Assembly (NCBI GenBank): GCA_023229945.1
Contig: JALNYH010000023.1
Span: 1-34,701 of the forward strand
From: Arcobacteraceae bacterium
Lineage (GTDB): Bacteria > Campylobacterota > Campylobacteria > Campylobacterales > Arcobacteraceae
Direction: 5' to 3'
Length of the DNA: 34,701 nucleotides
A program made the position numbers and the translations under genes. Positions 24,406 to 32,794 of the stretch are shown in pieces (position 1 is the first letter of the stretch; each line of letters opens with the position of its first letter). The notes under the pieces are model-generated. The model was given only the letters and a program-made list of their open reading frames with translations. It ran no database searches and was not told where the DNA came from.

Positions 24406-25521
24406 TTGAAGATAGAGACAAAAAAAGCTAGATTTACCAATCCATTATATCTTGAGAGTGGGCGTATATTAGAGCCATATGAAATAATGTACGAAACTTA
24501 TGGGGAGTTGAATGAGGATAAAAGTAATGTTATCCTCATCACTCACGCACTAAGTGGTAACCATCATTGTGCTGGAAGATATGCAAATGAAGCAAAGCCA
24601 GGGTGGTGGGATAACTTTATAGGACCTAATAAACCAATAGATACTAATAAATATTTTGTAATATGTACAAACAATCTTGGAAGTTGTTTTGGTAGTACTG
24701 GGCCTATGAGTGCAAATTATCCAAGCGACAAACCATATAGATATAAATTCCCAGTTCTAACGATTAGCGATATTGTAAAAGCTCAAAAAATACTTCTTGA
24801 TTCTTTGGGCATTTATCATGTAAAAGCTATTATTGGTGGAAGTATGGGTGGCATGCAAGCTCTTTGTTATGCTATTGAATATCCTAGATTTGCAGATATT
24901 ATTATCCCTATGGCAACAACAGCATATACAAGACCTTGGGCAATTGCATTTAACAAAATCACAATAGAAGCTATCAAAAATGACCAAGATTTCAAAAATG
25001 GTGACTACGAACCAGAAGATATAAAAGCAAATGGACTAGCAGGGCTTGCTCTTGGAAGAATGGCTGGTCATATATCTTATTTAGCACCTGCTTCTATGGA
25101 AGAAAAGTTTGGAAGAAATTATGTTCAAACAGATGGACTTTATGAACTTTTTGGAAGATTTGAGGTGGAGAGATATTTGGAGTATAATGGCTATAGTTTC
25201 CCACAAAGATTTGATCCTCTTAGTTATTTATATATTGTAAAAACTATTAATATCTTTGATGCTACAAGAAATTATGATAGTTTAGAAGATGCACTGAGTA
25301 GAATCAAATCGAAACTACATTTACTCTCTTTTAGTGGTGATATGCTATTTTTCCCTAGTGAAATGGAAGAAATTTATACAACTATGTGCAAAATAGGTAA
25401 AGGTGATATTTGTAGTTATAAAATGGTTGATAGCGATTATGGGCATGACGCATTTTTGACAGAAGTTGAAAAATTTGCAGATTATATTGTGGATATATTG
25501 GAAGGCAAAAATGAAAAATAG
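24406..25521 (+). CDS. metX: Homoserine O-acetyltransferase (MetX)
   Basis: 371 residues, alpha/beta-hydrolase fold. The oxyanion and nucleophile elbow is IIGGSMGGMQAL with Ser146; the acid is in LSFSGDMLFFPSEM and the His in DYGHDAFLTE. Early segments NVILITHALSGNHHCAG and NLGSCFGSTGP fit MetX. It activates homoserine for methionine synthesis; whether acetyl- or succinyl-CoA is used cannot be fixed by eye. TTG start at 24406 with AAGAGG about nine bases upstream. Overlaps xseB by 11 bases. Confidence 0.94.
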   Translation: MKIETKKARFTNPLYLESGRILEPYEIMYETYGELNEDKSNVILITHALSGNHHCAGRYANEAKPGWWDNFIGPNKPIDTNKYFVICTNNLGSCFGSTGPMSANYPSDKPYRYKFPVLTISDIVKAQKILLDSLGIYHVKAIIGGSMGGMQALCYAIEYPRFADIIIPMATTAYTRPWAIAFNKITIEAIKNDQDFKNGDYEPEDIKANGLAGLALGRMAGHISYLAPASMEEKFGRNYVQTDGLYELFGRFEVERYLEYNGYSFPQRFDPLSYLYIVKTINIFDATRNYDSLEDALSRIKSKLHLLSFSGDMLFFPSEMEEIYTTMCKIGKGDICSYKMVDSDYGHDAFLTEVEKFADYIVDILEGKNEK

Positions 25522-25714
25522 TGAAAATGAGAAAATTGTTTCTTTTGAAGAGAAAATAGAAAAATCTAAAGAGTTATTAAAAGAATTAACAAATCCAGAC
25601 CTTCCTTTGACAAAAAGTGTTGAGATTTATAAACTAGGACTTCAAGAACTTCAAGAAGCTTCAAAAATGATAGAACAAGCTAAATTAGAGTTTGAGGTAC
25701 TTAATAAAGAGTAA
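25511..25714 (+). CDS. xseB: Exodeoxyribonuclease VII small subunit
   Basis: 67 residues, normal for XseB. It has the typical helical pair, SFEEKIEKSKELLKELTNPD then LPLTKSVEIYKLGLQELQEA. It binds XseA to form the single-strand exonuclease. I start at ATG 25511, which overlaps the metX end and has AAGG upstream; the longer open frame lies inside metX. xseA is not in the window. Confidence 0.9.
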   Translation: MKNSENEKIVSFEEKIEKSKELLKELTNPDLPLTKSVEIYKLGLQELQEASKMIEQAKLEFEVLNKE

Positions 25715-25716
25715 TT

Positions 25717-26355
25717 TTGAATATAACTATCCACAAAAAAAAGATAAAAAATAGCTATATTAGAATACTTCCTACTTGTGAAGTGAGAATCAGCGTACCA
25801 AAATATGTAACACAAAATTATATCAATACCCTCATAGAAGAAAGAAGAGAGTGGATAGAACAAAAACTAGATTTCATATCTAAAAAAATGCCACAAAAAA
25901 TATCAACTTTAGATAGTGGTGAAGAACTACTGTATCTTGGTCAAAAATATACACTTGAAGTTATAGCAGATAAAAAAAATTTTGTCTTATTTGATAAAAA
26001 TATACAGTTATTTATAAAAAGTGATGACTTTGAATTAAAAAAGAAGATTATTGATAAATTTTATTTAGAAGAATCAAAAAAATTATTATATAATTTGGTA
26101 AATAAATATCAAAAAATTGTAAATCAAAATGTAAATTATGTTAGAATAAGAAAGATGTCTTCAAGATGGGGAAGTTGTAATTGCACAAGAAAAAATATAA
26201 ATCTCAACAGTGAGCTTATAAAAAAGCCAATAGAGTTTGTTGAGTATGTAGTTTTACATGAACTTGCACATTTGAGTCATCCAAATCATAGTAAGGACTT
26301 TTATGAGTATATTACTAAATTTATGCCAGATTGGAAGCAAAGATGCAAATTATAA
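25717..26355 (+). CDS. YgjP-like zinc metallopeptidase domain protein
   Basis: 212 residues. The metallopeptidase site is HELAHLSHPNHSKDFY (first His at residue 181), and before it is the family segment VRIRKMSSRWGSCNCTRKNINLN. This is the YgjP/WLM-related group (PF01863) of predicted cytoplasmic metal-dependent hydrolases. No signal peptide. TTG start at 25717, two bases after xseB, with AAAGAG upstream. Overlaps the ThiF-like gene by 13 bases. Substrate unknown. Confidence 0.9.
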   Translation: MNITIHKKKIKNSYIRILPTCEVRISVPKYVTQNYINTLIEERREWIEQKLDFISKKMPQKISTLDSGEELLYLGQKYTLEVIADKKNFVLFDKNIQLFIKSDDFELKKKIIDKFYLEESKKLLYNLVNKYQKIVNQNVNYVRIRKMSSRWGSCNCTRKNINLNSELIKKPIEFVEYVVLHELAHLSHPNHSKDFYEYITKFMPDWKQRCKL

Positions 26356-27041
26356 ATGAAGAATATAATAAGTTTTTTCATAGACAAATCCAGCTTTTCG
26401 GTGAAGAAACACAAAAATCTTTACTAAATAAAAAAGTTTTAATAATAGGTTGTGGCGGACTTGGATGTAGTTTAGGTATTGCACTTGGAAGTAGTGGAAT
26501 AGGGCAGATAGATTTGGTTGATTTTGATGAAGTAAGCTTACACAATATCCATAGACAAATAGCTTTTCAAACGACAGATGTTGGAAGAAAAAAATGTGAA
26601 ATCTTAAAAGAGCTAATACTGTCAAGAAACCCGTATGTAAGTGTAAATTCTCATGACTGTGACTTTGATACTTTCATTACTACAAACTACAAACTACAAA
26701 CTACAAACTACGATTTAATCATAGATGCCACTGATAACCTTCCAACTCGTGCCAAAATTGATAATTTTGCTAAAAGTATTAATACTCCATGGCTTTATGG
26801 AAGTGTTGAAGAGTTTCATGGTCATGTTTGTTTATTCAAAGATATATCATTTGATAGCATATTTCAAATTTCTAATAAAACTCCAGAAGGAATAGCTGCA
26901 CCAATAGTTATGCAAATAGCATCATTACAGGCGAATATTGCTTTAAGATATTTATGTGGGTTTTCTGTAGTGAGTGATAAATTATATTATTGTTATTTTG
27001 ATTCAGATGGTGATTTTTCAATACAAAAATTTAGTTTGTGA
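26343..27041 (+). CDS. ThiF/MoeB/HesA-type adenylyltransferase with a heptamer repeat in its coding sequence
   Basis: 232 residues. The E1-like fold is clear: N-terminal FHRQIQLFGEETQ, nucleotide-binding IIGCGGLGCSLG, VDFDEVSLHNIHRQIAFQ and IIDATDNLPTRAKID. It lacks the paired CxxC zinc ligands of MoeB and many ThiF proteins. It would adenylate the C-terminus of a ubiquitin-like sulfur carrier (ThiS- or MoaD-like), but no such gene is nearby. Residues 113-124 (TTNYKLQTTNYD) are encoded by five 7-base repeats just before the conserved IIDATDN strand. ATG 26343 overlaps the upstream gene. I leave out a symbol because the pathway is unclear. Confidence 0.85.
   Translation: MQIINEEYNKFFHRQIQLFGEETQKSLLNKKVLIIGCGGLGCSLGIALGSSGIGQIDLVDFDEVSLHNIHRQIAFQTTDVGRKKCEILKELILSRNPYVSVNSHDCDFDTFITTNYKLQTTNYDLIIDATDNLPTRAKIDNFAKSINTPWLYGSVEEFHGHVCLFKDISFDSIFQISNKTPEGIAAPIVMQIASLQANIALRYLCGFSVVSDKLYYCYFDSDGDFSIQKFSL
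26679..26713 (+). repeat. Heptamer array (ACTACAA x4 plus ACTACGA) inside the ThiF-like gene
   Basis: Five 7-base units in direct tandem, four identical and one with a single change. The array is in frame and encodes TTNYKLQ-TTNYD. Since seven is not a multiple of three, gain or loss of one unit would shift the frame, while three units (21 bases) would add or remove exactly seven residues. It lies in a loop of the protein fold. Confidence 0.95.
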
Positions 27042-27047
27042 GGACTT

Positions 27048-27254
27048 ATGAAATATATTAAAATTATATTATTGAATTTAACTTTAGTTATAACCTTAAG
27101 TGGTTGTGTGGCAGAACTTATGCTTGCAGGAACTGCAGTTTCAGTTGCTGCAACTGCTCAAGAGGTGGAAGAAGACCATAAAGGAAATATATGGGACTAT
27201 GTTACAGATAAATATAACTCTTTAAAATCTTATGTGGAAAGAAAGGTTAATTAG
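27048..27254 (+). CDS. Small lipoprotein, unknown function
   Basis: 68 residues. A lipoprotein signal peptide ends in the lipobox LSGC (Cys20). The mature part has a short Ala-rich stretch (LMLAGTAVSVAATA), then an acidic and finally a charged helical tail. GAGGA lies just before the ATG, overlapping the ThiF-like stop region. Small Ala-rich lipoproteins of this kind are common in the phylum; the role is unknown. Confidence 0.8.
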   Translation: MKYIKIILLNLTLVITLSGCVAELMLAGTAVSVAATAQEVEEDHKGNIWDYVTDKYNSLKSYVERKVN

Positions 27255-27285
27255 CTTTATCTTCAATGATTCTTAAGTGCTTATT

Positions 27286-27294
27286 TGGTATAAT
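27286..27294 (+). promoter_or_regulatory. Extended -10 promoter of carB
   Basis: TGGTATAAT (TATAAT at 27289-27294) with upstream TTATT. Predicted transcription start is near 27301, about 30 bases before the carB ATG. The same ten-base TTGGTATAAT occurs at 11370-11379. Confidence 0.6.
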
Positions 27295-27330
27295 CACAAA
27301 ATTTGTAAACAAAATTATGAGGAATTATAT

Positions 27331-30300
27331 ATGCCAAAAAGAGAAGATATTAAGTCAATTTTACTTATCGGTTCAGGTCCTATTATCATAGGTCAAGCAT
27401 GTGAGTTTGATTATAGTGGTACTCAAGCTACAAAAACTTTAAAAGAGCTTGGATATAGGGTAGTGTTAATCAATTCAAATCCAGCTACTATTATGACAGA
27501 TCCGGAATTCGCTGACAAAACTTATATCGAACCAATTACTGAAGATGTTGTTGCTAAAATTATAAAACAAGAAAATATTGATGCAATCTTGCCTACAATG
27601 GGTGGACAAACTGCACTTAATGTGGCGACATCAATGTATGATAAAGGTATGCTAGAAGGAATTCAATTCTTAGGGGCTAATCCTCAAGCTATCAAAAAGG
27701 GTGAAGATAGACATCTTTTCAATGAAGCTATGAAAAAGATAGGTATGGATTTACCTAAAAGTGCAAATGCTTATAACTTAGAAGAAGCTATGAAAGTAGC
27801 AAAAGAGTTTGGTTTTCCTTTGATAAGTAGAGCTTCTTTTACCCTTGCTGGTGGAGGAAGTGGTGTAGCTTATAATATGGAAGAATTCAAATCTTTAGCT
27901 GAGGCTGGACTTGAAGCATCACCAATAAATGAAATAGAAATTATGGAATCTATGCTTGGTTGGAAAGAATACGAAATGGAAGTTATCAGAGATAAAAATG
28001 ATAACTGTATCATAGTTTGTTCTATTGAAAACCTTGACCCAATGGGTGTGCATACAGGTGATAGTATTACAATAGCTCCTGCTCTTACTCTTACAGACAA
28101 AGAATATCAACATATGAGAAATGCATCTTTTGCAATTTTGAGAGAAATTGGAGTTGATACTGGTGGAAGTAATGTTCAGTTCTCAATTGACCCAAAAACA
28201 GGAAGAATGATAGTAATTGAGATGAATCCAAGGGTAAGTAGAAGTTCTGCTCTTGCATCTAAAGCTACAGGATATCCTATAGCTAAAGTTGCTACGCTTT
28301 TAGCAGTTGGATTTACACTAGATGAAATTACAAATGACATCACTGGAACTGCTGCATCATTTGAGCCAGTTATTGACTATGTGGTTACTAAAATACCAAG
28401 ATTTACTTTTGAAAAATTCCCAAAAGCAAATAGTACTTTAACAACATCTATGAAATCAGTTGGTGAAGTTATGGCAATGGGTAGAACTTTTAAAGAATCT
28501 ATGCAAAAAGCTCTTTGTTCACTTGAAACAGGGCTAAGTGGATTTGATGAAATTGGTGGTGATTTAGAATTTGTAAAAGCTGAAATCAGAAGACCAAATG
28601 AAGATAGAATAAGATATTTAATGCAAGGTATGAGACTAGGTCTAACTAATCAAGATATATTTGATTTGAGCAAAATTGACCCTTGGTTTATATCTCAATT
28701 TAGAGGTATTTATAATCTTGAACAAGAAGTTTTGAATGTTAAATTAGAGACATTAAAAAATGAGAAAATGTTAAGAATCTTAAAATCAGCTGGTTTTAGT
28801 GATAAAAGACTTTCAAATCTTATTGGATGTAGTGAGAATGATGTTTATAATGCAAGAAAATCTTTAGGAATTAATTTTGAATATAATGAAGTAGATACTT
28901 GTAGTGCTGAGTTTAAAGCTCTTACTCCATATTTGTATTCAACTACAAATGTTACACCATTGCCTCAAATTCCAAAAACAAAAACTAGACCAAAAGTTAT
29001 GATACTAGGTGGTGGACCAAATAGAATAGGGCAAGGTATAGAGTTTGATTATTGTTGTGTTCATGCTTCGTTTGCATTAGCTGAAATGAATGTTGAGACA
29101 ATCATGTACAATTGTAACCCTGAAACTGTAAGTACAGACTATGATACAAGTGATATATTATATTTTGAACCAATAGATTTTGAACATGTAAGAAGTGTAA
29201 TAGAAGTAGAACAACCAGATGGTATAATTGTTCACTTTGGTGGTCAAACTCCACTAAAACTTGCAAAAGGTCTTGATGCGATAGGGGCTAAAATCATAGG
29301 AACTCCAGCTCGTGTGATAGAACTTGCTGAAGATAGAAAGTTGTTCTCAGCTTTTGTAGATAAATTAGGACTTTTACAGCCTGAAAATGGAACTGCCGTA
29401 AATAAAGAAGAAGCTATAGCAATAGCTACAAAAATTGGTTATCCAGTACTTGTAAGACCTTCATTTGTTCTTGGTGGTAGAGCTATGAGAATAGTTTATA
29501 ATGAAGACGAACTAAAACAATATATGGATGAAGCAGTATCAGTTTCAAATGATTCTCCAGTTTTGGTTGATAAATTCTTAGATCGTGCTATAGAGCTTGA
29601 TGTAGATTGTATATGTGATGGCAAAGAAGTTTATATTGGTGGAATTATGCAACATATCGAAGAAGCAGGTATTCACTCAGGAGATAGTGCTTGTTCACTT
29701 CCTCCTGTATCAATCCCAGCAGCACTTATAGAAGAACTAGAGACAAAAACTAAAGATATGGCATTAAATTTGGGTGTAATAGGACTTATGAATGTACAGT
29801 ATGCTATCCACAAAGGGAAAATTTATCTAATAGAGGTAAATCCAAGAGCATCAAGAACAGTTCCATTTGTGAGTAAAGCTACTGGTATGCCACTAGCAAA
29901 AGTTGCTACAAGAGTTATGTGGGGAGAGAGTTTAAGAGATGCTTTAAAAGTGTATGATAAAAATATAGTAACAGAATCTAATAATGTACTAAAACCAAAA
30001 TTAAAATCTCATGTTGCTGTAAAAGAAGCTGTATTTCCATTTAATAAACTTACAGGAGCTGACTTGCTTCTTGGACCTGAGATGAAAAGTACAGGTGAGG
30101 TTATGGGAATTAGTTGTAGTTTTGCTATGGCGTTTGCAAAGTCTCAAAGTGCAGCTAAAAACTTCTTACCAGTAAAAGGTGGAAAAGTATTTATTTCGTT
30201 GGCTGATTTAGATAAAGAATTTGCTCCAGAAATAGCTCGTGGACTTATAGAAGAAGGTTTTTCTATAGTAGCGACTGGGGGCACATATAATACTTTAGTT

Positions 30301-30582
30301 GCTTCTGGAATAGAGTGTGAGCAAGTATTAAAAATAAGTGAAGGAAGACCAAATATTACAGATCACTTAACAAATGGTGAAATTGTAATGGCTATAAACA
30401 CAAGTGATAATAAAGCTCTTACCAAAAATGATGGTATAGAAATAAGAAAAACAGTTCTTAGAATGAATGTTCCTTATTTTACAACAGTTGCAGGGGCTAA
30501 AGCATCGGTAGAAGCAATTAAAGCTCTTAGAAGTAAAGATGGAATTAGTGTTAAATCTATTCAAGAGTTTTTGGCAGAATAA
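27331..30582 (+). CDS. carB: Carbamoyl-phosphate synthase large subunit
   Basis: 1083 residues, full length. Two ATP-grasp halves are visible: first half from MPKREDIKSILLIGSGPIIIG with NLDPMGVHTGDSITIAP and EMNPRVSRSSALASKATGYP; second half from VMILGGGPNRIGQGIEFDYC with VNPRASRTVPFVSKATGMP. The C-terminal MGS-like regulatory domain (about 935-1083) has GFSIVATGGTYNTL. It makes carbamoyl phosphate for arginine and pyrimidines. ATG 27331 has GAGGA at 27319-27323; the longer frame from 27277 is not needed. carA is not in the window. The stop is followed almost at once by a heptamer hairpin. Confidence 0.97.
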   Translation: MPKREDIKSILLIGSGPIIIGQACEFDYSGTQATKTLKELGYRVVLINSNPATIMTDPEFADKTYIEPITEDVVAKIIKQENIDAILPTMGGQTALNVATSMYDKGMLEGIQFLGANPQAIKKGEDRHLFNEAMKKIGMDLPKSANAYNLEEAMKVAKEFGFPLISRASFTLAGGGSGVAYNMEEFKSLAEAGLEASPINEIEIMESMLGWKEYEMEVIRDKNDNCIIVCSIENLDPMGVHTGDSITIAPALTLTDKEYQHMRNASFAILREIGVDTGGSNVQFSIDPKTGRMIVIEMNPRVSRSSALASKATGYPIAKVATLLAVGFTLDEITNDITGTAASFEPVIDYVVTKIPRFTFEKFPKANSTLTTSMKSVGEVMAMGRTFKESMQKALCSLETGLSGFDEIGGDLEFVKAEIRRPNEDRIRYLMQGMRLGLTNQDIFDLSKIDPWFISQFRGIYNLEQEVLNVKLETLKNEKMLRILKSAGFSDKRLSNLIGCSENDVYNARKSLGINFEYNEVDTCSAEFKALTPYLYSTTNVTPLPQIPKTKTRPKVMILGGGPNRIGQGIEFDYCCVHASFALAEMNVETIMYNCNPETVSTDYDTSDILYFEPIDFEHVRSVIEVEQPDGIIVHFGGQTPLKLAKGLDAIGAKIIGTPARVIELAEDRKLFSAFVDKLGLLQPENGTAVNKEEAIAIATKIGYPVLVRPSFVLGGRAMRIVYNEDELKQYMDEAVSVSNDSPVLVDKFLDRAIELDVDCICDGKEVYIGGIMQHIEEAGIHSGDSACSLPPVSIPAALIEELETKTKDMALNLGVIGLMNVQYAIHKGKIYLIEVNPRASRTVPFVSKATGMPLAKVATRVMWGESLRDALKVYDKNIVTESNNVLKPKLKSHVAVKEAVFPFNKLTGADLLLGPEMKSTGEVMGISCSFAMAFAKSQSAAKNFLPVKGGKVFISLADLDKEFAPEIARGLIEEGFSIVATGGTYNTLVASGIECEQVLKISEGRPNITDHLTNGEIVMAINTSDNKALTKNDGIEIRKTVLRMNVPYFTTVAGAKASVEAIKALRSKDGISVKSIQEFLAE

Positions 30583-30585
30583 ATT

Positions 30586-30660
30586 AGTAAATAGGTGGTA
30601 GTGGATAGTGGATAGTGAAATACAAAAAGACTTAAAACTTAACACTTATCACTCATCACT
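30586..30660 (+). repeat. Heptamer inverted repeat spanning the carB/Sua5-like junction
   Basis: The left arm, 30586-30620, is five 7-base units: AGTAAAT, AGGTGGT, AGTGGAT, AGTGGAT, AGTGAAA. The five-base loop is 30621-30625. The right arm, 30626-30660, is five units in reverse orientation: AAAGACT, TAAAACT, TAACACT, TATCACT, CATCACT. Each unit of both arms keeps an AGT/ACT core, apart from AGGTGGT, so the arms pair in phase though imperfectly. The right arm and the end of the left arm are translated as the N-terminus of the Sua5-like protein. Confidence 0.8.
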
Positions 30661-31081
30661 ATTTCTTGTTCAAACCGACACAACAGTAGGGTTCTTATCC
30701 AATGATTTGGATAGGCTCTACTCTTCAAAACAAAGAGATAAATCAAAAAAAATACTTCAAGAAGTTGATAGCTTTCATACTCTCAAAACTCTTGCAAGAG
30801 TCCCTTCAAAATATAAAAAACTTGTAAGAAATAGCATCAAAACTACATTTATATATCCCAATGGCAACTCATTTAGAGTGGTAGATAAAAATTCATCTCA
30901 TCATAACTTTATCTCAAAATTTAAAACAATGTATTCTACAAGTGCAAATATAAGTGGTAGTACATTTAATGAAGAATTTGCAAGGGGTAAAGCTGATATA
31001 ATCGTAGAAGATAGTTTTAATTATTTAGAGCCATCAAAAATATATAAGATATCTAATTACAAAAAATTAAGGATAAGATAA
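30608..31081 (+). CDS. Short Sua5/YciO/YrdC-like protein with repeat-derived N-terminus
   Basis: 157 residues, shorter than usual TsaC/Sua5 domains (about 185-200). The conserved substrate pocket is present in part: VQTDTTVGFLS (canonical PTDTVYG), the basic KQRDKSKK (canonical KxR), and STSANISGSTF (canonical SxN). Sua5/TsaC enzymes make threonylcarbamoyl-AMP for the t6A tRNA modification; this shorter type may have another role. The only in-frame start is GTG 30608, which lies in the fourth heptamer, so residues 1 to about 17 come from the repeat and the true domain starts near LFLVQTDTT. Overlaps mogA by one base. Confidence 0.78.
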   Translation: MDSEIQKDLKLNTYHSSLFLVQTDTTVGFLSNDLDRLYSSKQRDKSKKILQEVDSFHTLKTLARVPSKYKKLVRNSIKTTFIYPNGNSFRVVDKNSSHHNFISKFKTMYSTSANISGSTFNEEFARGKADIIVEDSFNYLEPSKIYKISNYKKLRIR

Positions 31082-31605
31082 TGATAGCAAAGATAGGAAT
31101 TATTACTGTAAGTGACCGTGCAAGTGCTGGAATATATGAAGATATCTCTGGAAAAGCTATTATTGAAGTTTTAGATTCATATCTTATTTCTCCTTGGGTG
31201 AGTGATTATAGGGTGATACCTGATGAAAAGAATTTGATAGAAGAAACACTCATAGATATGATAGATAATCAAAAATGCTCACTAGTAGTAACAACAGGCG
31301 GAACAGGACCTGCATTGCGTGATGTGACTCCTGAAGCCACTGAAGCTGTCTGTGATAGGATGATGCCAGGTTTTGGTGAGCTTATGAGACAAGTGAGTCT
31401 TAAATATGTACCAACAGCTATTTTATCTCGTCAAACAGCAGGACTAAGAGGAAGCTCTTTGATAATAAATCTTCCAGGCAAACCAAAATCAATCAAAGAG
31501 TGTCTTGATGCAGTATTTCCAGCAGTTCCGTATTGTATTGATTTGATGAATGGGCCATTTTTAGAAGTAAATGAAAAAATAATAAAAGCTTTTCGTCCAA
31601 AATAG
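31081..31605 (+). CDS. mogA: Molybdopterin adenylyltransferase (MogA-like)
   Basis: 174 residues. Typical segments are IGIITVSDRASAGIYEDISG at the N-terminus, the TTGGTGPALRDVTPEAT active-site loop, and LRGSSLIINLPGKPKSIKEC. It adenylates molybdopterin before molybdenum insertion. Starts on the last base of the Sua5-like gene. The presence of MogA implies molybdoenzymes in this organism. Confidence 0.95.
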   Translation: MIAKIGIITVSDRASAGIYEDISGKAIIEVLDSYLISPWVSDYRVIPDEKNLIEETLIDMIDNQKCSLVVTTGGTGPALRDVTPEATEAVCDRMMPGFGELMRQVSLKYVPTAILSRQTAGLRGSSLIINLPGKPKSIKECLDAVFPAVPYCIDLMNGPFLEVNEKIIKAFRPK

Positions 31606-31664
31606 GGCTGTTTATAAGTTGTATTCTTGTAGAATAACAAAAATACTTCTTATATGGATTTTGT

Positions 31665-32741
31665 ATGAATCATGATAGTTTTAATATTAATAAAGATCTT
31701 CTCTCCAAAGCAGTAATCCTTTATGTGGAAGATGAAGACTTAGCAAGACAAGAGACAAGTGAGCTTTTACAGGTTTTTTTTGATAAAGTTTTTATTGCTA
31801 CTAATGGTCAAGAAGCTTTTGAAATCTTTAAAACAAATTCCGATAAAATAGATGTGGTATTAACTGATATTAATATGCCTATTATGAATGGTGTTGATTT
31901 AATATCGAATATTAGAGAAACAAATTGGGATATACCAATACTAGTAAATACAGGATTTGATGACTCTAAAACAATTCTAAAAGTAATCAAGCTAAATATT
32001 GCAAATTATATTTTAAAACCTATTCAAATCAATACAACATTAAAAATAATTTCTCGGATTTTAGAAGAAAGTGATAAAACAAAAGAAATTATAAGACAAA
32101 GAAATGAATTAAATCAGATAATGTCTATTTTGGATTCTCAGAATTTAATATGCGAATATGATATAAATGGTAATATAACATATGCTAATGATATTTTTTG
32201 TTTGATTAGTGAATATAAATTACATGAGGTATTAGGTAAGAGATTTGATTATTTAAGACATCAGCATATTAATCAATCAATTTATGATAAAATATGGACT
32301 AGTTTACAAAATGGTCAAACATTTAGTGGCAGATTAAAAAAGATAACAAAAAACAAAAAACCTTTTTATGTACACTCTACAATATTCCCAATTTTTGATA
32401 AAGATAAAAAAATATTTAAATTCAGATCTTTTTGTTCACTTCGTACTGAAGATGAAGAAGAAAAGAATTCTATGAAAAAGCAAATTATATCATTAAAAAG
32501 TGATTTTTTTAAAAAACAATTACATAATAAAGAATTAAAATCTCAAACAACGATAGATCAAGGTACACTAGATTATAAAACTGAATTGGAAATTATTTCA
32601 TTAGAGCAGAAGATAGAAGAGTATAGAATAGAAAATGAATATCTACATCAAAAACTAGATGCTTTACAAATAAGAGTTGAAGAATATCAATATCAATTGT
32701 TTAATAAAAAATCAATAGAAACAAGTAGTGACATTAAATAG
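31665..32741 (+). CDS. Response regulator: REC, PAS and C-terminal coiled coil
   Basis: 358 residues. The receiver domain (about 15-130) has the acidic pocket E22-D23, phospho-acceptor D68 in VVLTDINMP, and the conserved Lys in ANYILKPI. A PAS domain follows (about 150-260; LICEYDINGNITYANDIFCLI, GRLKKITKNKKPFYV). The C-terminal part (about 270-345) is a charged coiled coil. It has no DNA-binding, GGDEF or kinase domain, so output is likely by protein contact. A TTG-TAGAAT extended -10 lies at 31627-31635, about 30 bases before the ATG. Confidence 0.88.
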   Translation: MNHDSFNINKDLLSKAVILYVEDEDLARQETSELLQVFFDKVFIATNGQEAFEIFKTNSDKIDVVLTDINMPIMNGVDLISNIRETNWDIPILVNTGFDDSKTILKVIKLNIANYILKPIQINTTLKIISRILEESDKTKEIIRQRNELNQIMSILDSQNLICEYDINGNITYANDIFCLISEYKLHEVLGKRFDYLRHQHINQSIYDKIWTSLQNGQTFSGRLKKITKNKKPFYVHSTIFPIFDKDKKIFKFRSFCSLRTEDEEEKNSMKKQIISLKSDFFKKQLHNKELKSQTTIDQGTLDYKTELEIISLEQKIEEYRIENEYLHQKLDALQIRVEEYQYQLFNKKSIETSSDIK

Positions 32742-32743
32742 GA

Positions 32744-32749
32744 TATAAT
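32744..32749 (+). promoter_or_regulatory. Putative -10 box for the COG4389-like gene
   Basis: TATAAT three bases after the response-regulator stop and 45 bases before the next start, suggesting a separate promoter for the membrane-protein gene. No -35 is seen. Confidence 0.4.
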
Positions 32750-32794
32750 ATAGGAAACACTAAAATTAGATAAGTTCTATATTAAGGAAGAGTA

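Noticed and set aside
27277..27330. Upstream extension of carB from 27277
   Set aside because: It would cover the -10 promoter box at 27289-27294; the ATG at 27331 has a good GAGGA site and matches the conserved MPKRED start.
31619..31640. TATTCT-TGT-AGAATA hairpin as a mogA terminator
   Set aside because: A six-pair AT stem without a T run that overlaps a better -10 promoter candidate for the response regulator.
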